Shown: positions 11,501 to 21,333 of the stretch, in pieces
Position numbering within the stretch: position 1 is the stretch's first letter
Layout of the letters: each line of letters starts with the position of its first letter
Assembly (NCBI GenBank): GCA_964030785.1
Contig: OZ034970.1
Location: 38,989,401-39,053,400 of the forward strand
Source: Siderastrea siderea
Lineage: Eukaryota; Cnidaria; Anthozoa; Scleractinia; Rhizangiidae
Direction: 5' to 3'
DNA: 64,000 nt
Translations under genes and position numbers: made by a program
The notes under the pieces: model-generated
Told to the model about the DNA's origin: nothing
Database searches by the model: none
Seen by the model: the letters and a program-made list of their open reading frames with translations, nothing else

Positions 11501-11575
11501 TCCATCTCCTTGCGTCCCGCGCCAGGTCAAAAATACCACCACTACCCCAAATACACTCGCAAAATGGCCAGCCAT
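8505..11575 (-). CDS. ACP7: Purple acid phosphatase (acid phosphatase type 7-like), 5' three coding exons
   Basis: Metallophosphoesterase that hydrolyses phosphomonoesters at acid pH, with a Fe/metal dinuclear centre, secreted or lysosomal. Exon 1 (11575-11464) starts ATG and encodes a hydrophobic signal peptide (MAGHFASVFGVVVVFLTW) followed by PQPEQIHIS, the conserved start of the N-terminal domain. Exon 2 (9200-8997) encodes PTEMMITWVT and the rest of the fibronectin-like domain to PGHAY. Exon 3 (8687-8505) encodes YRVGS, YNF, two NxT sequons, FAIYGDLG (metal motif I) and YDAILHIG. All three junctions keep frame (112 + 204 + 183 nt) at GT/AG sites. The next exon should carry the D-x-x-Y and GNHE metal ligands, but none was recognised down to position 1. 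The gene is therefore truncated here or has a long intron that would enclose the EF-hand array. The vertebrate symbol is by family only. Confidence 0.85.
9472..9770. mobile_element. MITE with ~33-bp inverted termini
   Basis: The left end GGCTATACAGCTATTTCAAT pairs with the right end, which reverse-complements to GGGTATACAGATATTTCAGT; both continue into TAACGTTGTCGGA. It lies in the first intron of the acid phosphatase gene. No ORF. Confidence 0.75.
9860..10090. repeat. Dispersed repeat shared with 59935-60160
   Basis: Common blocks in the same order are ACTTAACAAA..GA.TCCATTTGGCC, GTGACTGAT, GTGATTTGCGCGC..CAGAAC and TTACGTCATTCGTGC. It lies in the acid phosphatase first intron; the partner lies inside the iGluR-like gene. 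Class unknown, no inverted ends recognised. Confidence 0.6.
10100..10333. mobile_element. Long-armed foldback MITE
   Basis: The outer end AGGCCATTTTACAGTT pairs with AACTGCAAAATGGCCT. Inside, TGCCCTGGCCTTCGAATAG and AAGCGAGGCTGGAGGTGACC pair with their complements near 10273-10312. Arms are about 95 bp with a roughly 45-bp loop. Also in the phosphatase first intron. Confidence 0.8.
10389..11463. other. Phosphatase intron 1, remainder
   Basis: AT-rich intronic sequence. A 100-codon plus-strand frame at 10632-10934 has no recognisable domain and low-complexity Lys/Ser content, so it is not called. Nothing else was recognised. Confidence 0.4.
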
Positions 11576-11943
11576 TTCCTAGCCTCATTTCCCCATACCC
11601 TTTCTCATTTTCAACTGAACGCGAGTCAATGTAAGTTGTTGGGTACCTGCCGTTCTGCTCGCCGTTTATTGCAAGTACCTTGTGGCCAACTGTGTCCTCT
11701 TAACAGGTGGTAAATTGACTAGTCTATGGCAAGTGTATATTGGAAAATATCCCTTTATTTGGTGAAATCTTGTTTTACGCAGCACCAAATCGAATAAAAT
11801 AACATCAAAAATTGAACCCATGTGGCTATTTTCATAGGATGGCATAAGAATTTGGAACTACTGTGTTACAGTCAGTCAAAACCCAAATTAGCGATCAGAG
11901 AGGAAGACATGAATCTGTGACCACTTGATAACTAATTGACCGC

Positions 11944-12312
11944 CATTGCCGGGTTTCATATCGTGTGAGACTGGGTACGAATCCCTTAATTGTGATAATG
12001 GCTACACAATACTCACATAGCCAGAAAGAGCACATCGAACTCTACAAAATCACGAAGTTTGGTGTTAATCGGATTAATTTTGAACGGCTTACAACCGTTC
12101 AAAAATGCTAAAATTTACAAAGAAATGTATGGATTTCCGGACAAGTTGACATTTTTGAACGGTTGTAAGCCGTTCAAATTAATCCGATTAACACCAAACT
12201 TCGTGATTTTGTAGAGTTCGATGTGCTCTTTCTGGCTATGTGAGTATTGTGTTGCCATTATCACAATTAAGGGATTCGTACCCAGTCTCACACGATATGA
12301 AACCCGGCAATG
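11944..12312. repeat. Giant near-perfect palindrome (foldback element)
   Basis: Arms 11944-12107 and 12150-12312 are inverted copies with only occasional mismatches over about 164 bp, separated by 42 bp. The arms start CATTGCCGGGTTTCATATCG and its complement. TGACC occurs just outside both arms, a possible target duplication. As RNA it would form a very long hairpin. It lies upstream of the phosphatase start codon. Confidence 0.9.
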
Positions 12313-12349
12313 ACCAGGAGACAAAGCCGACTCCAGGTCACCACGAGTG

Positions 12350-13990
12350 TAGGGTCATTGCATACACGTGACACGCTTAAGCCATCTACTTCCCTAGACA
12401 AATAGTTAAGCAAGTTATAAGCTTCGAACTTCGAGTCGCAGCTGTGAACAATACTTTACGATAGCTAAATTTGGCTTTTGCTTACGACTGTCCCATGCGA
12501 CAATTTTACATCTTTTATTAGTGTGATTGATATGTTATATCCGCATGTATAATGGTTCAATAAAGAGCCCCATCAGAGGATGTCTCAGAATAAAATGAAT
12601 GTGTGTATCCTACGTCGTAAAGAATACTTTCAAACCGAAAGCTGGAAAATCGTTGAGTATTCGGCGGTATCACACGGATCGTAATTCACGATAGCTTCCG
12701 CTAGTTAAACCGATTTAGGAAGGCAATTAGTGTTTTTAACCTCGTTAAATAAAGTTTGTTTGTTCGTTTGTTGTTTGACACGGTGTTGCATCGGTAAGTG
12801 TGGTTAACTGAACGGTAGGCTGAGGTTGAAATGTACTTTGGGTATACAATGGAATTCCCTCAATGCAGCCACTAACGGGTCAAGGAAATCTGGCCTTTTT
12901 AAAGTGTTTTTTTTTACATAACAAAAGTGACTAAGAAGGCGGGTAAAAATAAAGTGGCTTAAAATCTGATGCCAGTATTAACGGAGTAAGGTGGGGTTAC
13001 TTGATCTATAGTCGATATATCTTCGAATCTTTCTCGGAGGTTTAGCGAACCTTCGATCAACCTCGAAAATTTGTGGAAAAGTATGAGAAAATTGCGGCGA
13101 GTCTTTATTCCGGCAATCAGTTCGGAAAATAGCAGACAGTGATTAGAAATGCTCATAATAAATCTACGGAAAAGAATAAACATTTTTCGTATTGTCGTAC
13201 CCCACCCCATTACTTTATATCAATCTTTACAAGACGTATATCCCTCTAATTAAATGCTGCTAGACTGAATAGCTTATTTCTTTCAAAAAACAAAATAGGT
13301 TATTGAAGACTTGTTCTGCTACGCACCATTTTTTGTCTCTAAAGTTACAGAATCTCCAGGAAAAAAAGGGTGGCTCCCCGTTGGTGACAACAAAAATAAA
13401 AATAAAAATAAAAATAAAACTCCAAATAATACTTTTTTGTATTCAGTCGTGGTTCTCAAATTACAACAGACTGTCCACAATATTCCTACAATTTTCTCTT
13501 GGAAGGGATAAGGGAGAACAAGAGTTGAAAAGAGTTCGAACATTCAAAGAGGACACGATAGTTTCAACCCTCATCGATTGTGCTTTTGAAATCAAAGACT
13601 TAATCTCCACAGCACGATAGAGTTGAGGAGAGGCAGCATAAGGGTTGGCAGTCTAATAACAACGAGACTTTCAAATTTCATCGAATCTAATGAAAACGCT
13701 TTAAAGGCTCAAAAGAGTCGAGAACCGCGCAAAGTTAAAAGAAAGTGAAAGAAACAACTCTCACTAAACTCTAGCGATCCTTTGATCTGGGCCTTAACGG
13801 GCAAGCGAAGGGAACACAAGCGCGGAGCGAAAAAGAACGCGTTTGTGCAAAGCGCGAGAAAAAAATTCTCAAGCCCTGTTGCCCCAGTGCTACAGCTTTT
13901 CGTGCTGATTTTTTTAGCTCGCTCGACGATTTTTAAAGAACAAAAACAAGTTATCAGATTAATCCAAACAAAGTAGTCTAATTTTGTTAA
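12350..13990. other. Intergenic region between phosphatase and UBXN1
   Basis: No exon recognised. It contains a short (AAAAT)n tract at about 13393-13420. Open frames at 12959-13210 and 13303-13620 look like chance frames: no domain, and the latter runs through the AAAAT repeat. The UBXN1 3' UTR should begin at 13997 and run leftward. Confidence 0.4.
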
Positions 13991-13997
13991 ATGCTCT

Positions 13998-15511
13998 TCA
14001 TATCTTGGTTAATATCAGCACCGCTGAAGGGACGAGTCCGGCATCGTGAAGGCTAGTCCCCAGGTCAGCGTCCGTATAAGTTTTCCGCGGGAAGGTGGTC
14101 ATAAAATTAAAAGGGGCTGAACCATCGGTGCGATTGTCATGTACGTAGGAACGAACTGTCTCCAGGGTGTCCGTCGCTTGGAAAGTGCCAGTGATCGTAC
14201 TACCATTTGTTAAACGAAACTGTAGGAGAGGAAAGACAGAAAAAGGAAATTGACAAAAGTAGCCTTCATCCTACGCATCCACAACGTTTATGAGGCCCTT
14301 GGTCACCAAAACACGTGAGCACGTTCAGCTTTTTCTTTCACAAGGTGTTTCAGCTGCTCATGATCAGTGAAATATTAAAATGAACAAAAACGTTTAAGCG
14401 ACAAAAAGTGTCCGCAGTGGGGAGGGGTACTAGGGCAAAACTCAGTAGAAAAGTAACGGGTTCGCTGCAGCACTGAATTTCTCAGGTGTACTCTCTGAAG
14501 CTACCTAGACAAGTATGTGCAGCTACAGAGGGTATGGGTATTGAACCAATTTGGACTGAAATGGCTCCAAAATTTTTTTGAGTACTTACCTGTAGTTTGC
14601 AAGTTGTGTGTTGCTTTTTTTCCACAACCGGCTGAATTGGTGCTGCAGCTGCCGCACTGGGCTGTGTGTCAGTTGAAGCTCCACCGCCCTTACCAAACTG
14701 AAACCCAAATAAACGATTAAACACTCTTACAGCTGGGCCAAACGACAAAGGAAATCAAACCGTCCAAACTCTCCCTCGCGTGACTCCCGCCACTGTTATG
14801 CGCTTATTAAGTAGACTTTCATTTCATTTTATTTTTGTAAGAATAGCAGAGAATTCAACGTATCGCTCGGGTTTCACCTTCCAATCTCGAGCGCTCTAAT
14901 TTACTCTCATTGAATAGTAATATACTTCTATTTTCCGCAGAGTACGGCTAAACTAGGAAACTCTGTTGCTAACACATTGTTGTGGATGCAAATGTTTTTT
15001 CCAGCTTAGCCGCACGAGAAGCAAGCTTCTTGGAAGCAGGAAATTGTTTTGGAATTAAGTCAAAAGCACTGTTGCTTTTCGGATGCAAACTTTGCTTCAG
15101 AAACATGTTTTCCAGTTCGGCCACAGCGCAAACAAAGAGAAGAAACGATGTTTCCCCAGCAATGTTCCCTAGTTCCAGGCCCTAAGAACTGATAAGAGTT
15201 TTTGCTTCTTTGTTGCTCTCGTTGACTGAGGACTCACTGAGTCAGGATCTTGTTAATTTTCGCAACAAGAAACGACATTTCAAATCTAGTTACACCATGA
15301 AGATGGTCGCTTAATAACAGTACGACTAAAACAAATTTTAATAATTCACGCTACCTAAAACGCGTAAACAAATATCGACTTATTTGCCTTTTTCGGCAAA
15401 CAAAGAGCCTGCTTGTAGGCTACATAGTATGAAGTTATCTCCTTCCTATTTTTTCTTACCTTTTCAGCTCTTTCAGCTTTATCCCTTGCGATTTGATCCT
15501 TGACTCTTTGT
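13998..15511 (-). CDS. UBXN1: UBX domain-containing protein 1, last three exons
   Basis: Adaptor that binds p97/VCP through its C-terminal UBX domain and ubiquitin through an N-terminal UBA. Exon 15511-15460 encodes QRVKDQIARDKAERAEK, the end of the family's charged coiled coil. Exon 14697-14590 encodes the FGKGGGASTDTQPS linker to EKKQHTTCKLQ. The final exon 14219-13998 encodes the UBX beta-grasp fold: FRLTNGSTITGTF, a FMTTFPRKTYT segment containing the FPR loop that touches p97, and LVPSAVLILTKI then TGA. Junctions are GT/AG and in frame (52 + 108 + 222 nt). The first exon here needs two bases from an upstream exon. Exons for the UBA domain and most of the coiled coil were not found between 15512 and 25473, so they may lie in or beyond the 200-N gap. 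Confidence 0.88.
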
Positions 15512-16178
15512 CTAAACAGGACAAAACATTTGTTGGTATGACTCGGGTACAGTGTTGTTCTTTTTACACCCATCGAAACACGAGTTTACTATTTTGGAAG
15601 GTTCTTTTCCCGTCAATCATCTTGCCAACCTTTGGATTGTATCTTGTTTTTCGTTCGAGTTATTGCAAAACGAGTTTACTACTATCTTGGGAGCTTGTTC
15701 ATCGTCTCACTCGATACAACATTAAACAATATATCCAAAGTCGGACGAGCAGTACACCCGCTGGCGAAACTAAAACTAAAACACGCAACTCGAAGGCTAA
15801 GTTTAATGAAAAATTCACACTACAACACGCAATACGCTAGATGGTTGACCTACACCTTGTGGAACATATGCGAAATATCGTCACATCACCTACCCAAGGA
15901 TCCATGTTAGCTTTTTTTGAAACTCGTCAGCCGGGCAAGGATGTCAGAAAAGATACTTGCCCTGACAAAATTTTACTTGCCCATTCAAAATCGTGTAGTA
16001 ATTAAAATACGGTCAAAAACTGAAGGTTAGCAAGTAAGTGGAAAGGTTGCATTTTATTGTCACTATGTTACTGCAGTGCGGTACCGCAGTAGACTCCTGT
16101 CACTTTCATTTTAAAAACTCAACTACACGGACTAAAAAGATAGACCTACTTTGCATTGATTTCCTGCGTTTACTTAAA

Positions 16179-16276
16179 TTACGAGTACTTCTTGATCAAA
16201 CTTTCAATTTGGCATTTTGCAACATCGCTGTCCATGTCACTTGCATCCTCAACACTACTGTCATTCCCATCTAAAT
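16179..16276 (-). CDS. C-terminal coding fragment of unknown protein, cut by assembly gap
   Basis: The minus-strand frame running out of the N-gap encodes an acidic, Ser/Asp-rich stretch (DGNDSSVEDASDMDSD) and then CQIESLIKKYS and a TAA stop. The biased composition suggests real coding, but only 32 codons are visible and no family is recognised. It could be the end of a transposon-derived or host protein. Confidence 0.3.
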
Positions 16277-16476
16277 NNNNNNNNNNNNNNNNNNNNNNNN
16301 NNNNNNNNNNNNNNNNNNNNNNNNNNNNNNNNNNNNNNNNNNNNNNNNNNNNNNNNNNNNNNNNNNNNNNNNNNNNNNNNNNNNNNNNNNNNNNNNNNNN
16401 NNNNNNNNNNNNNNNNNNNNNNNNNNNNNNNNNNNNNNNNNNNNNNNNNNNNNNNNNNNNNNNNNNNNNNNNNNNN
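16277..16476. other. Assembly gap (200 N)
   Basis: A run of exactly 200 Ns, which suggests a scaffold gap of arbitrary size. Exons of UBXN1 and of the two unidentified flanking fragments could be missing here. Confidence 0.99.
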
Positions 16477-16635
16477 AGTCAGCATTGATCAGGTCAGCGG
16501 TTAATGCTTGAAATTCCTATTCCTAGGTCATACGAGATCGAGCACGACAGTCATTGAGAGCTGATGACAGAGAACAATTGCTCTTACACACTCACACATT
16601 CTCGTGTCCACTCAACTAGTTTAAATCTGATTGAA

Positions 16636-16853
16636 TCTTAATCATTTCACTCCCAAGAATGCCTAAAATCAAAATTCAAGAGGAATCCCAAGTTTCATTT
16701 TGTAAAATACTTAAATATAAATAGTACTCTGTGAAAGTACTGCTGGAGAGGAGTCATTTGAATGGTCACACTGTGGGATTTCACCCATAAACTCAGAAGT
16801 TAGAACCACCTTAATGTCTCCATGACTGACTCTGGGAGTGGAAGGGTTAAGTC
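16636..16853. mobile_element. piggyBac-like MITE flanked by TTAA
   Basis: Left TTAA then TCATTTCACTCCCAAGA; right end reverse-complements to TTAA then CCCTTCCACTCCCAGAG. TTAA flanks and C-rich termini are the piggyBac hallmark. Same style as 28616-28833 and 47308-47522 but a different sequence family. Confidence 0.6.
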
Positions 16854-17080
16854 TAGCTCTTGTTTGGCAGCTAACAGCTACGAGCTATCATTGACTCGTG
16901 CACTTTCGTAGAGTCTGAACTTGCATTAATTTTCTTCGATTCTCTTTCTCACTTGAACCGGATGTTACGGATTAAAACTCAGCTTTTCAAATTTCTTTTC
17001 AAAAAGGGCTGACACAGGCCTCACTGTTACATGATCCCAACCAATGTAGGCGTTTAAGTCTATTTTCATAGATGCTACCT

Positions 17081-17205
17081 CGGGTCAATTTAATAAAACA
17101 ATTTTTTATAAGTGTAATTCACAAGAGTAGCTATTGTTTCAGAGGTTGAAAACAAAAGCTACACTTGTAAATTACACTTGTAAATGTTTTATTAAATTGA
17201 CCCCG
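17081..17205. mobile_element. Short foldback MITE
   Basis: CGGGTCAATTTAATAAAACA at the left pairs with TGTTTTATTAAATTGACCCC at the right; inner TAAGTGTAATT and AATTACACTT also pair. About 125 bp, no coding capacity. Confidence 0.75.
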
Positions 17206-17692
17206 AATTCACCTCCCCGATAACAACAGATTTATTACTTCCTTTTAAGGAAAAAATGCTAGTTTAGAAAGATAAGATTCAGGTGAGCAAAATTGCTGCA
17301 AGAGAATTTCCGCTGAATTCGAAAAGTCACACCACTAGGTAATCTGGTGGTTTTGAAGAGTCTGTTGACCAGTGTTTGAAGGGCCGCACAGACGCACTAA
17401 AATCATTGTCAGGAATAGCGACAGTCGGTTGCGTGTGCCTTTTTAGATGATGTGTGTGAACACGGGTATGAATTCAAGTAATGTGTATTTTATTAGCTTT
17501 ATTTCAAACAAGAAACAGAAAACGGCTGCTTTGTGCTCACGTAACTGGACGCAAATGCGAGACGGAGATTGTGTGCAAGCCCTTAACTGCGACCCGGGAA
17601 CACATTAATTCTCTCTTGTTTGCATAACGTTAGGCATTTAGTGCGTCATTCTATATCTCTTGAATAGCATATCAAACTTTTTCTTGTTACAG

Positions 17693-17827
17693 GACTACCA
17701 AGTGATAGACAAAATATGGGTAATAAAGGATAAACACGGGCCAGAGGCCTGGAAGACAGACAGTGAAGCTGAGACTATTGATGCTGAAAAGGTTTCTGAG
17801 CTTCATGTAACATCGGTGGAGTTTTGA
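17693..17827 (+). CDS. Terminal exon of an unidentified protein
   Basis: A good acceptor (TTTTTCTTGTTACAG) opens a 44-codon frame, DYQVIDKIWVIKDKHGPEAW then an acidic stretch and SELHVTSVEF, ending TGA. The amino-acid usage and acceptor look real, but I do not recognise the family. Upstream exons would lie to the left, perhaps in the N-gap. Predicted as a plus-strand last exon. Confidence 0.5.
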   Translation, partial: DYQVIDKIWVIKDKHGPEAWKTDSEAETIDAEKVSELHVTSVEF

Positions 17828-18108
17828 TGTAATTCCTAATCCCACCATATCGCAAGGACTAATTGACTGAGATAGTCAATGGAATAAATATGCCCAAGCG
17901 CCGTTAGCCGTTCCTTAAAGTTCCGTTAAGAATTCTTAACTCTGCAGTGCAGTAACCAGCCAGTCCTCTTTTCAGGGCCGAAATGTTTCACAGAAGGGCT
18001 CCAAATGGCAATCTGTACATAGTAGAACACTAGCAGTAGTTCTAAAAGTTCTTAAAATTATATTTTTTATGAAGTAACTTTTACACAGTTTTGAATGCAA
18101 AATAATTT

Positions 18109-18352
18109 CATAGACGCCTCCCTCTAATAATCCTTTGTATGCAACAAACGCTCCCTCCCAAGAGGGAAAAAATCTAGTCTAATTTTTAATGGTCTTCACC
18201 GAAACATATCTTTAATTACCATGCTGCAAATCTATTAAATAATGATAGACGCCCCCCTCTAATGAACCTTTGTATGTAACAAACGCCCCCTCCTAGTCTA
18301 ATTTTTAATGGTCTTCACCGAAACATATCATTAATTAACATGATGCAAAACC
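18109..18352. repeat. Two-unit tandem repeat (~130 bp)
   Basis: Units starting TAGACGCC(T/C)CCCTCTAAT at 18111 and 18246 share the blocks CTTTGTATG.AACAAACGC, AGTCTAATTTTTAATGG and TCTTCACCGAAACATATC. The second unit lacks a short internal GAGGGAAAAAA segment. Confidence 0.8.
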
Positions 18353-18496
18353 TAGTACTTTTCGCTTTTTATAGAAAGCTGAAGTTCTTTTAGATATATC
18401 TGTTCCACTGGGACATTGAATAAACGCTTGTATCTCTCAACAAAGGCAAACTTGAAAAAAATGGGGGTGTATTAGATCATTCATGGTAATATCGCT

Positions 18497-18690
18497 AAAG
18501 GCTGGTTCACATGAGTGACGCAAACACAAACGCGAATGCAAGCGGAAGTGCAAGTGCAAGCGCCAACGCAGGAAATGGAAACTTTTCATTGCGCTCGCAT
18601 TTGTGCTTGCGTTTGCATTTCAAACACGTGAGCCGACGGAATGCAAAGGCAAACGCAAACGCAGATGAAAAACACTCGTTCCATGCCTCC
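18497..18690. repeat. GCAAACGC-type hexamer-rich inverted repeat
   Basis: Low-complexity runs of GCAAACG/GCAAGCG at the left are answered by GTGCTTGCGTTTGC on the opposite sense in the middle and GCAAACGCAAACGC at the right. Similar sequence lies at 25262-25335. The 60-codon overlapping frames on both strands arise from the repeat and are not genes. Confidence 0.6.
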
Positions 18691-18738
18691 ACGGTTTAAG
18701 TTCAAACCAAGGTGGAGTATTCCTCGGTGACATCTGAT

Positions 18739-18778
18739 AGGAGCCCATAACCCTGATCTGACAGGGTTATGGGCTCCT
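18739..18778. repeat. Perfect 17-bp stem hairpin
   Basis: AGGAGCCCATAACCCTG and its exact complement are separated by ATCTGA. CATCTGAT occurs on both sides of the hairpin (18731 and 18780). Confidence 0.8.
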
Positions 18779-19559
18779 GCATCTGATGAAAAACTTGTAG
18801 AGAGCGTTAGGAAGTGTCCGATTCTTATATTAACGATAAAAGTTGCGCTGGATTCAGAGAAAAAGTGATAAAACAACTTGCATGGACTGATGTGGCTAAA
18901 GAAGTCCTAACACGTACAAGCGCTACTTGCCAATCCTGTTTCAATCGATCGTGACTTGTTATTTCAAAAGACATGGCATAATCGCCTAGCTTTAACAAAT
19001 TTAACACACTCTACAAGACTCGCCTTAGGCCTTAGCTTTTTGGTCTTCGTTTTTTTGCTGTGTTTTGTTTTTGAGTTTTCATCTTATTATTTAAAATTGA
19101 ATAAACACAATACAGTGTTTTGAAAGATTACGGACCTCTGTACCCTTCTCTTTACCGTATGTCATAAAATTTTTGCGGTGTTGACGATTTTTTTCGGAGG
19201 GATTTTGAGGTCTCTGATGCTGTCTTGTGGAGCGGATATTATAGTTGGCAACAAACGCTTTTTTCATGGCTTTACCCTGGTGATAGCCATCAGGATACCC
19301 GTAGGTTGCTTTACACTTCAGCTTGGCACAAGACCTATGGAACTTTGGCTGGAGACCGTGAAATAGTCCCCAGTCAACAATGTGGATCCCACTTAGAAAG
19401 AGAGACAATTGTGGCTCAAAAAATACAAATACATCCAAAAACATTAAAAAGCCACAAAAAGAGGTGAGACAGCCTGAAAAGGCTAGTGTGAGGCAATTTA
19501 TAGGCCTGTGGTTATTTCCGAGTGTGGACTGTTCTAACTGGTTGAAATTCTTCAATGTG

Positions 19560-19675
19560 TCTCTTGAATTACGTCTAGCTAATAGATCTTTTGTGATGCC
19601 CTACGGGCATGCCATGATGCTCATTTAAATTGATACGATTTGATTTGATTTGATTTGAATTGAATTTTTATACTA
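19560..19675 (+). repeat. Possible LINE 3' end with (GATTT)n tail
   Basis: A frame ending FVMPYGHAMMLI and a stop is followed by a GATTTGATTTGATTT run, resembling the end of a LINE with a simple-repeat tail. No reverse transcriptase motif was recognised upstream, so this is tentative. The 154-codon minus frame at 19091-19555 overlapping the left flank is not called. Confidence 0.3.
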
Positions 19676-20544
19676 TCGGACAAAGTCCACGACCAACCTA
19701 AAGTAGCTGGTGAATTCGCAGAAGCTTCAAATCAGTCACAGGATATCTGCCAGTCGCCGAGCCCTAGGGCGGGTTAGGGGTATGCCAATGCAAGGTCCCC
19801 TTAGGAATAAGTAGGGTTGGGGTAATGAATTTCTTGGTAAAACTTGACAAGACAAGCATTTTCTTCACAATTATTACGGGGAAAAAACACTCCTCCAATC
19901 TTCGTCTCTTTTGTCGGAACACTTCTATATGTGTTTTTCCCAGTATTGATAAAAATAGCTTGCAACACAAAAAATCTTTTCCTTTATAGGGTAACAGCAC
20001 ACATTGGTAGGTGAATTTGGGACCTCGAACCACCTGGTTCTGTCTGAAATTGCTAGCATAATCAGAATTTATTCACTTGCTAAAAAGCATAGTATAATGC
20101 TGCTTTGTTGAGTATGCAAGGTTTGTTTAGTATAATTTTACAAATCCAGGAATTTGTTACATACCAGTCCCGGACTGAGCTGGCCGTGCATAGCTTATTT
20201 GCAACTTAACAAAGTGGTCTTGCCAATAGTTTTACTTAGGTGTCACATCTAAATTGAAATTTAAGTAGCGCCACATCTGATTTAAAATTGACTCCTCAGT
20301 AGCGTCTCCCATTGCTAGCAGAGAGAAACTAAATCAAGCAGACCATTCTCTTTCATCAGAAAACTTTTTTCGCCCTTTTTTATAGGAAAAAGCTGGCTTA
20401 ATTTTGGAAAAATAGAGGCACTACAAGTAACATACAGCACTATATTTAATGATATAATAATTATATTATTATATTATTCGGGATTCTCTGTCCTCTAGTT
20501 ATTTTAAAGACAGAAGGCACAAAAGTAGAGAAATCACTAAATTC

Positions 20545-20930
20545 GGACTCGAGAATAACATTTTTCTGCTTGCATCGAAACTGCCTTCAACCCACTAATA
20601 AGAGCTTGACGTCATTACATTGATTTTAAGAGGAGGATGAATTCCTAATTAACACAGAACAATCGTCGGAAAATATCAAAGGGGAACACAGTCAGTTATT
20701 AGTCTTCATGACGCTAGGAAGTTGTGCAATAGAGCCAATGCGGACGTGAGACTAACATTTTACCACTTGCCTCGATAACTGCCCTCCACTCACTAGAAAT
20801 AGCTTGACGTCATCGCATTTAAACTTCATTAGGAGATCGACACCTAATTCACATAGAACAATGGTCGGCATGTAACAAAGTAAAATCTCAATTGTCAGTC
20901 TTCGTGAGGCAAGGCGTTGCAAAATAGAAA
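20545..20930. promoter_or_regulatory. Two-unit ~197-bp tandem repeat, each unit with a CRE palindrome
   Basis: Units 20545-20741 and 20742-20930 align in order (GGAC.. GAGA.TAACATTTT, CTGCC.TC.ACTCACTA, AGCTTGACGTCAT, CACAGAACAAT.GTCGG, CAGTCTTC.TGA). Each holds TGACGTCA (20607-20614 and 20805-20812), the full CREB/ATF palindrome. They end about 400 bp before the ATG of the 480-residue orphan gene. An enhancer role is inference. Confidence 0.55.
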
Positions 20931-21333
20931 AAAATACATGAGCCTATAACCTAAAAATAACCTAAGAACTATAAAGAAAAAATATCAGAAGAACTATGAA
21001 GAATTTATGTTGGACACAAAAGTTGGTCTCATTTACTCTTAGCACATTAAACTAGGTTTCAAGTAGGAATTGTATAGACATTAAGTAAAAGAAATTCACT
21101 CTCATTACTTTTGCACATTGTAATATTTTTAGTTAATTAAGGGTGTTGCGCACATCTCACCCTCAAAGAGAGAAGCGTCAAAGCCGCTAATACCCCTATT
21201 AAAAGTACAACGTAATTGAGTTAGCGGCCTGATGGGATAAATTAAAACTGAGCCACTGACATGCTCCACATTTCTAACTGATCGTGGTTACATTCAAAGT
21301 TCGCTCGAACGCCACGTTAGACTACGTACTTCG

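Noticed and set aside
13303..13620. 105-codon plus-strand frame
   Set aside because: Runs through an AAAAT simple repeat; no domain.
16156..16504. Open frames spanning the N-run
   Set aside because: Frames exist only because Ns are read as X; no evidence across the gap.
18507..18699. Repetitive Ala/Asn/Phe frames on both strands
   Set aside because: Products of the GCAAACGC hexamer-type repeat.
19091..19555. 154-codon minus-strand frame
   Set aside because: No domain, no start context, overlaps a probable LINE tail; composition looks non-coding.
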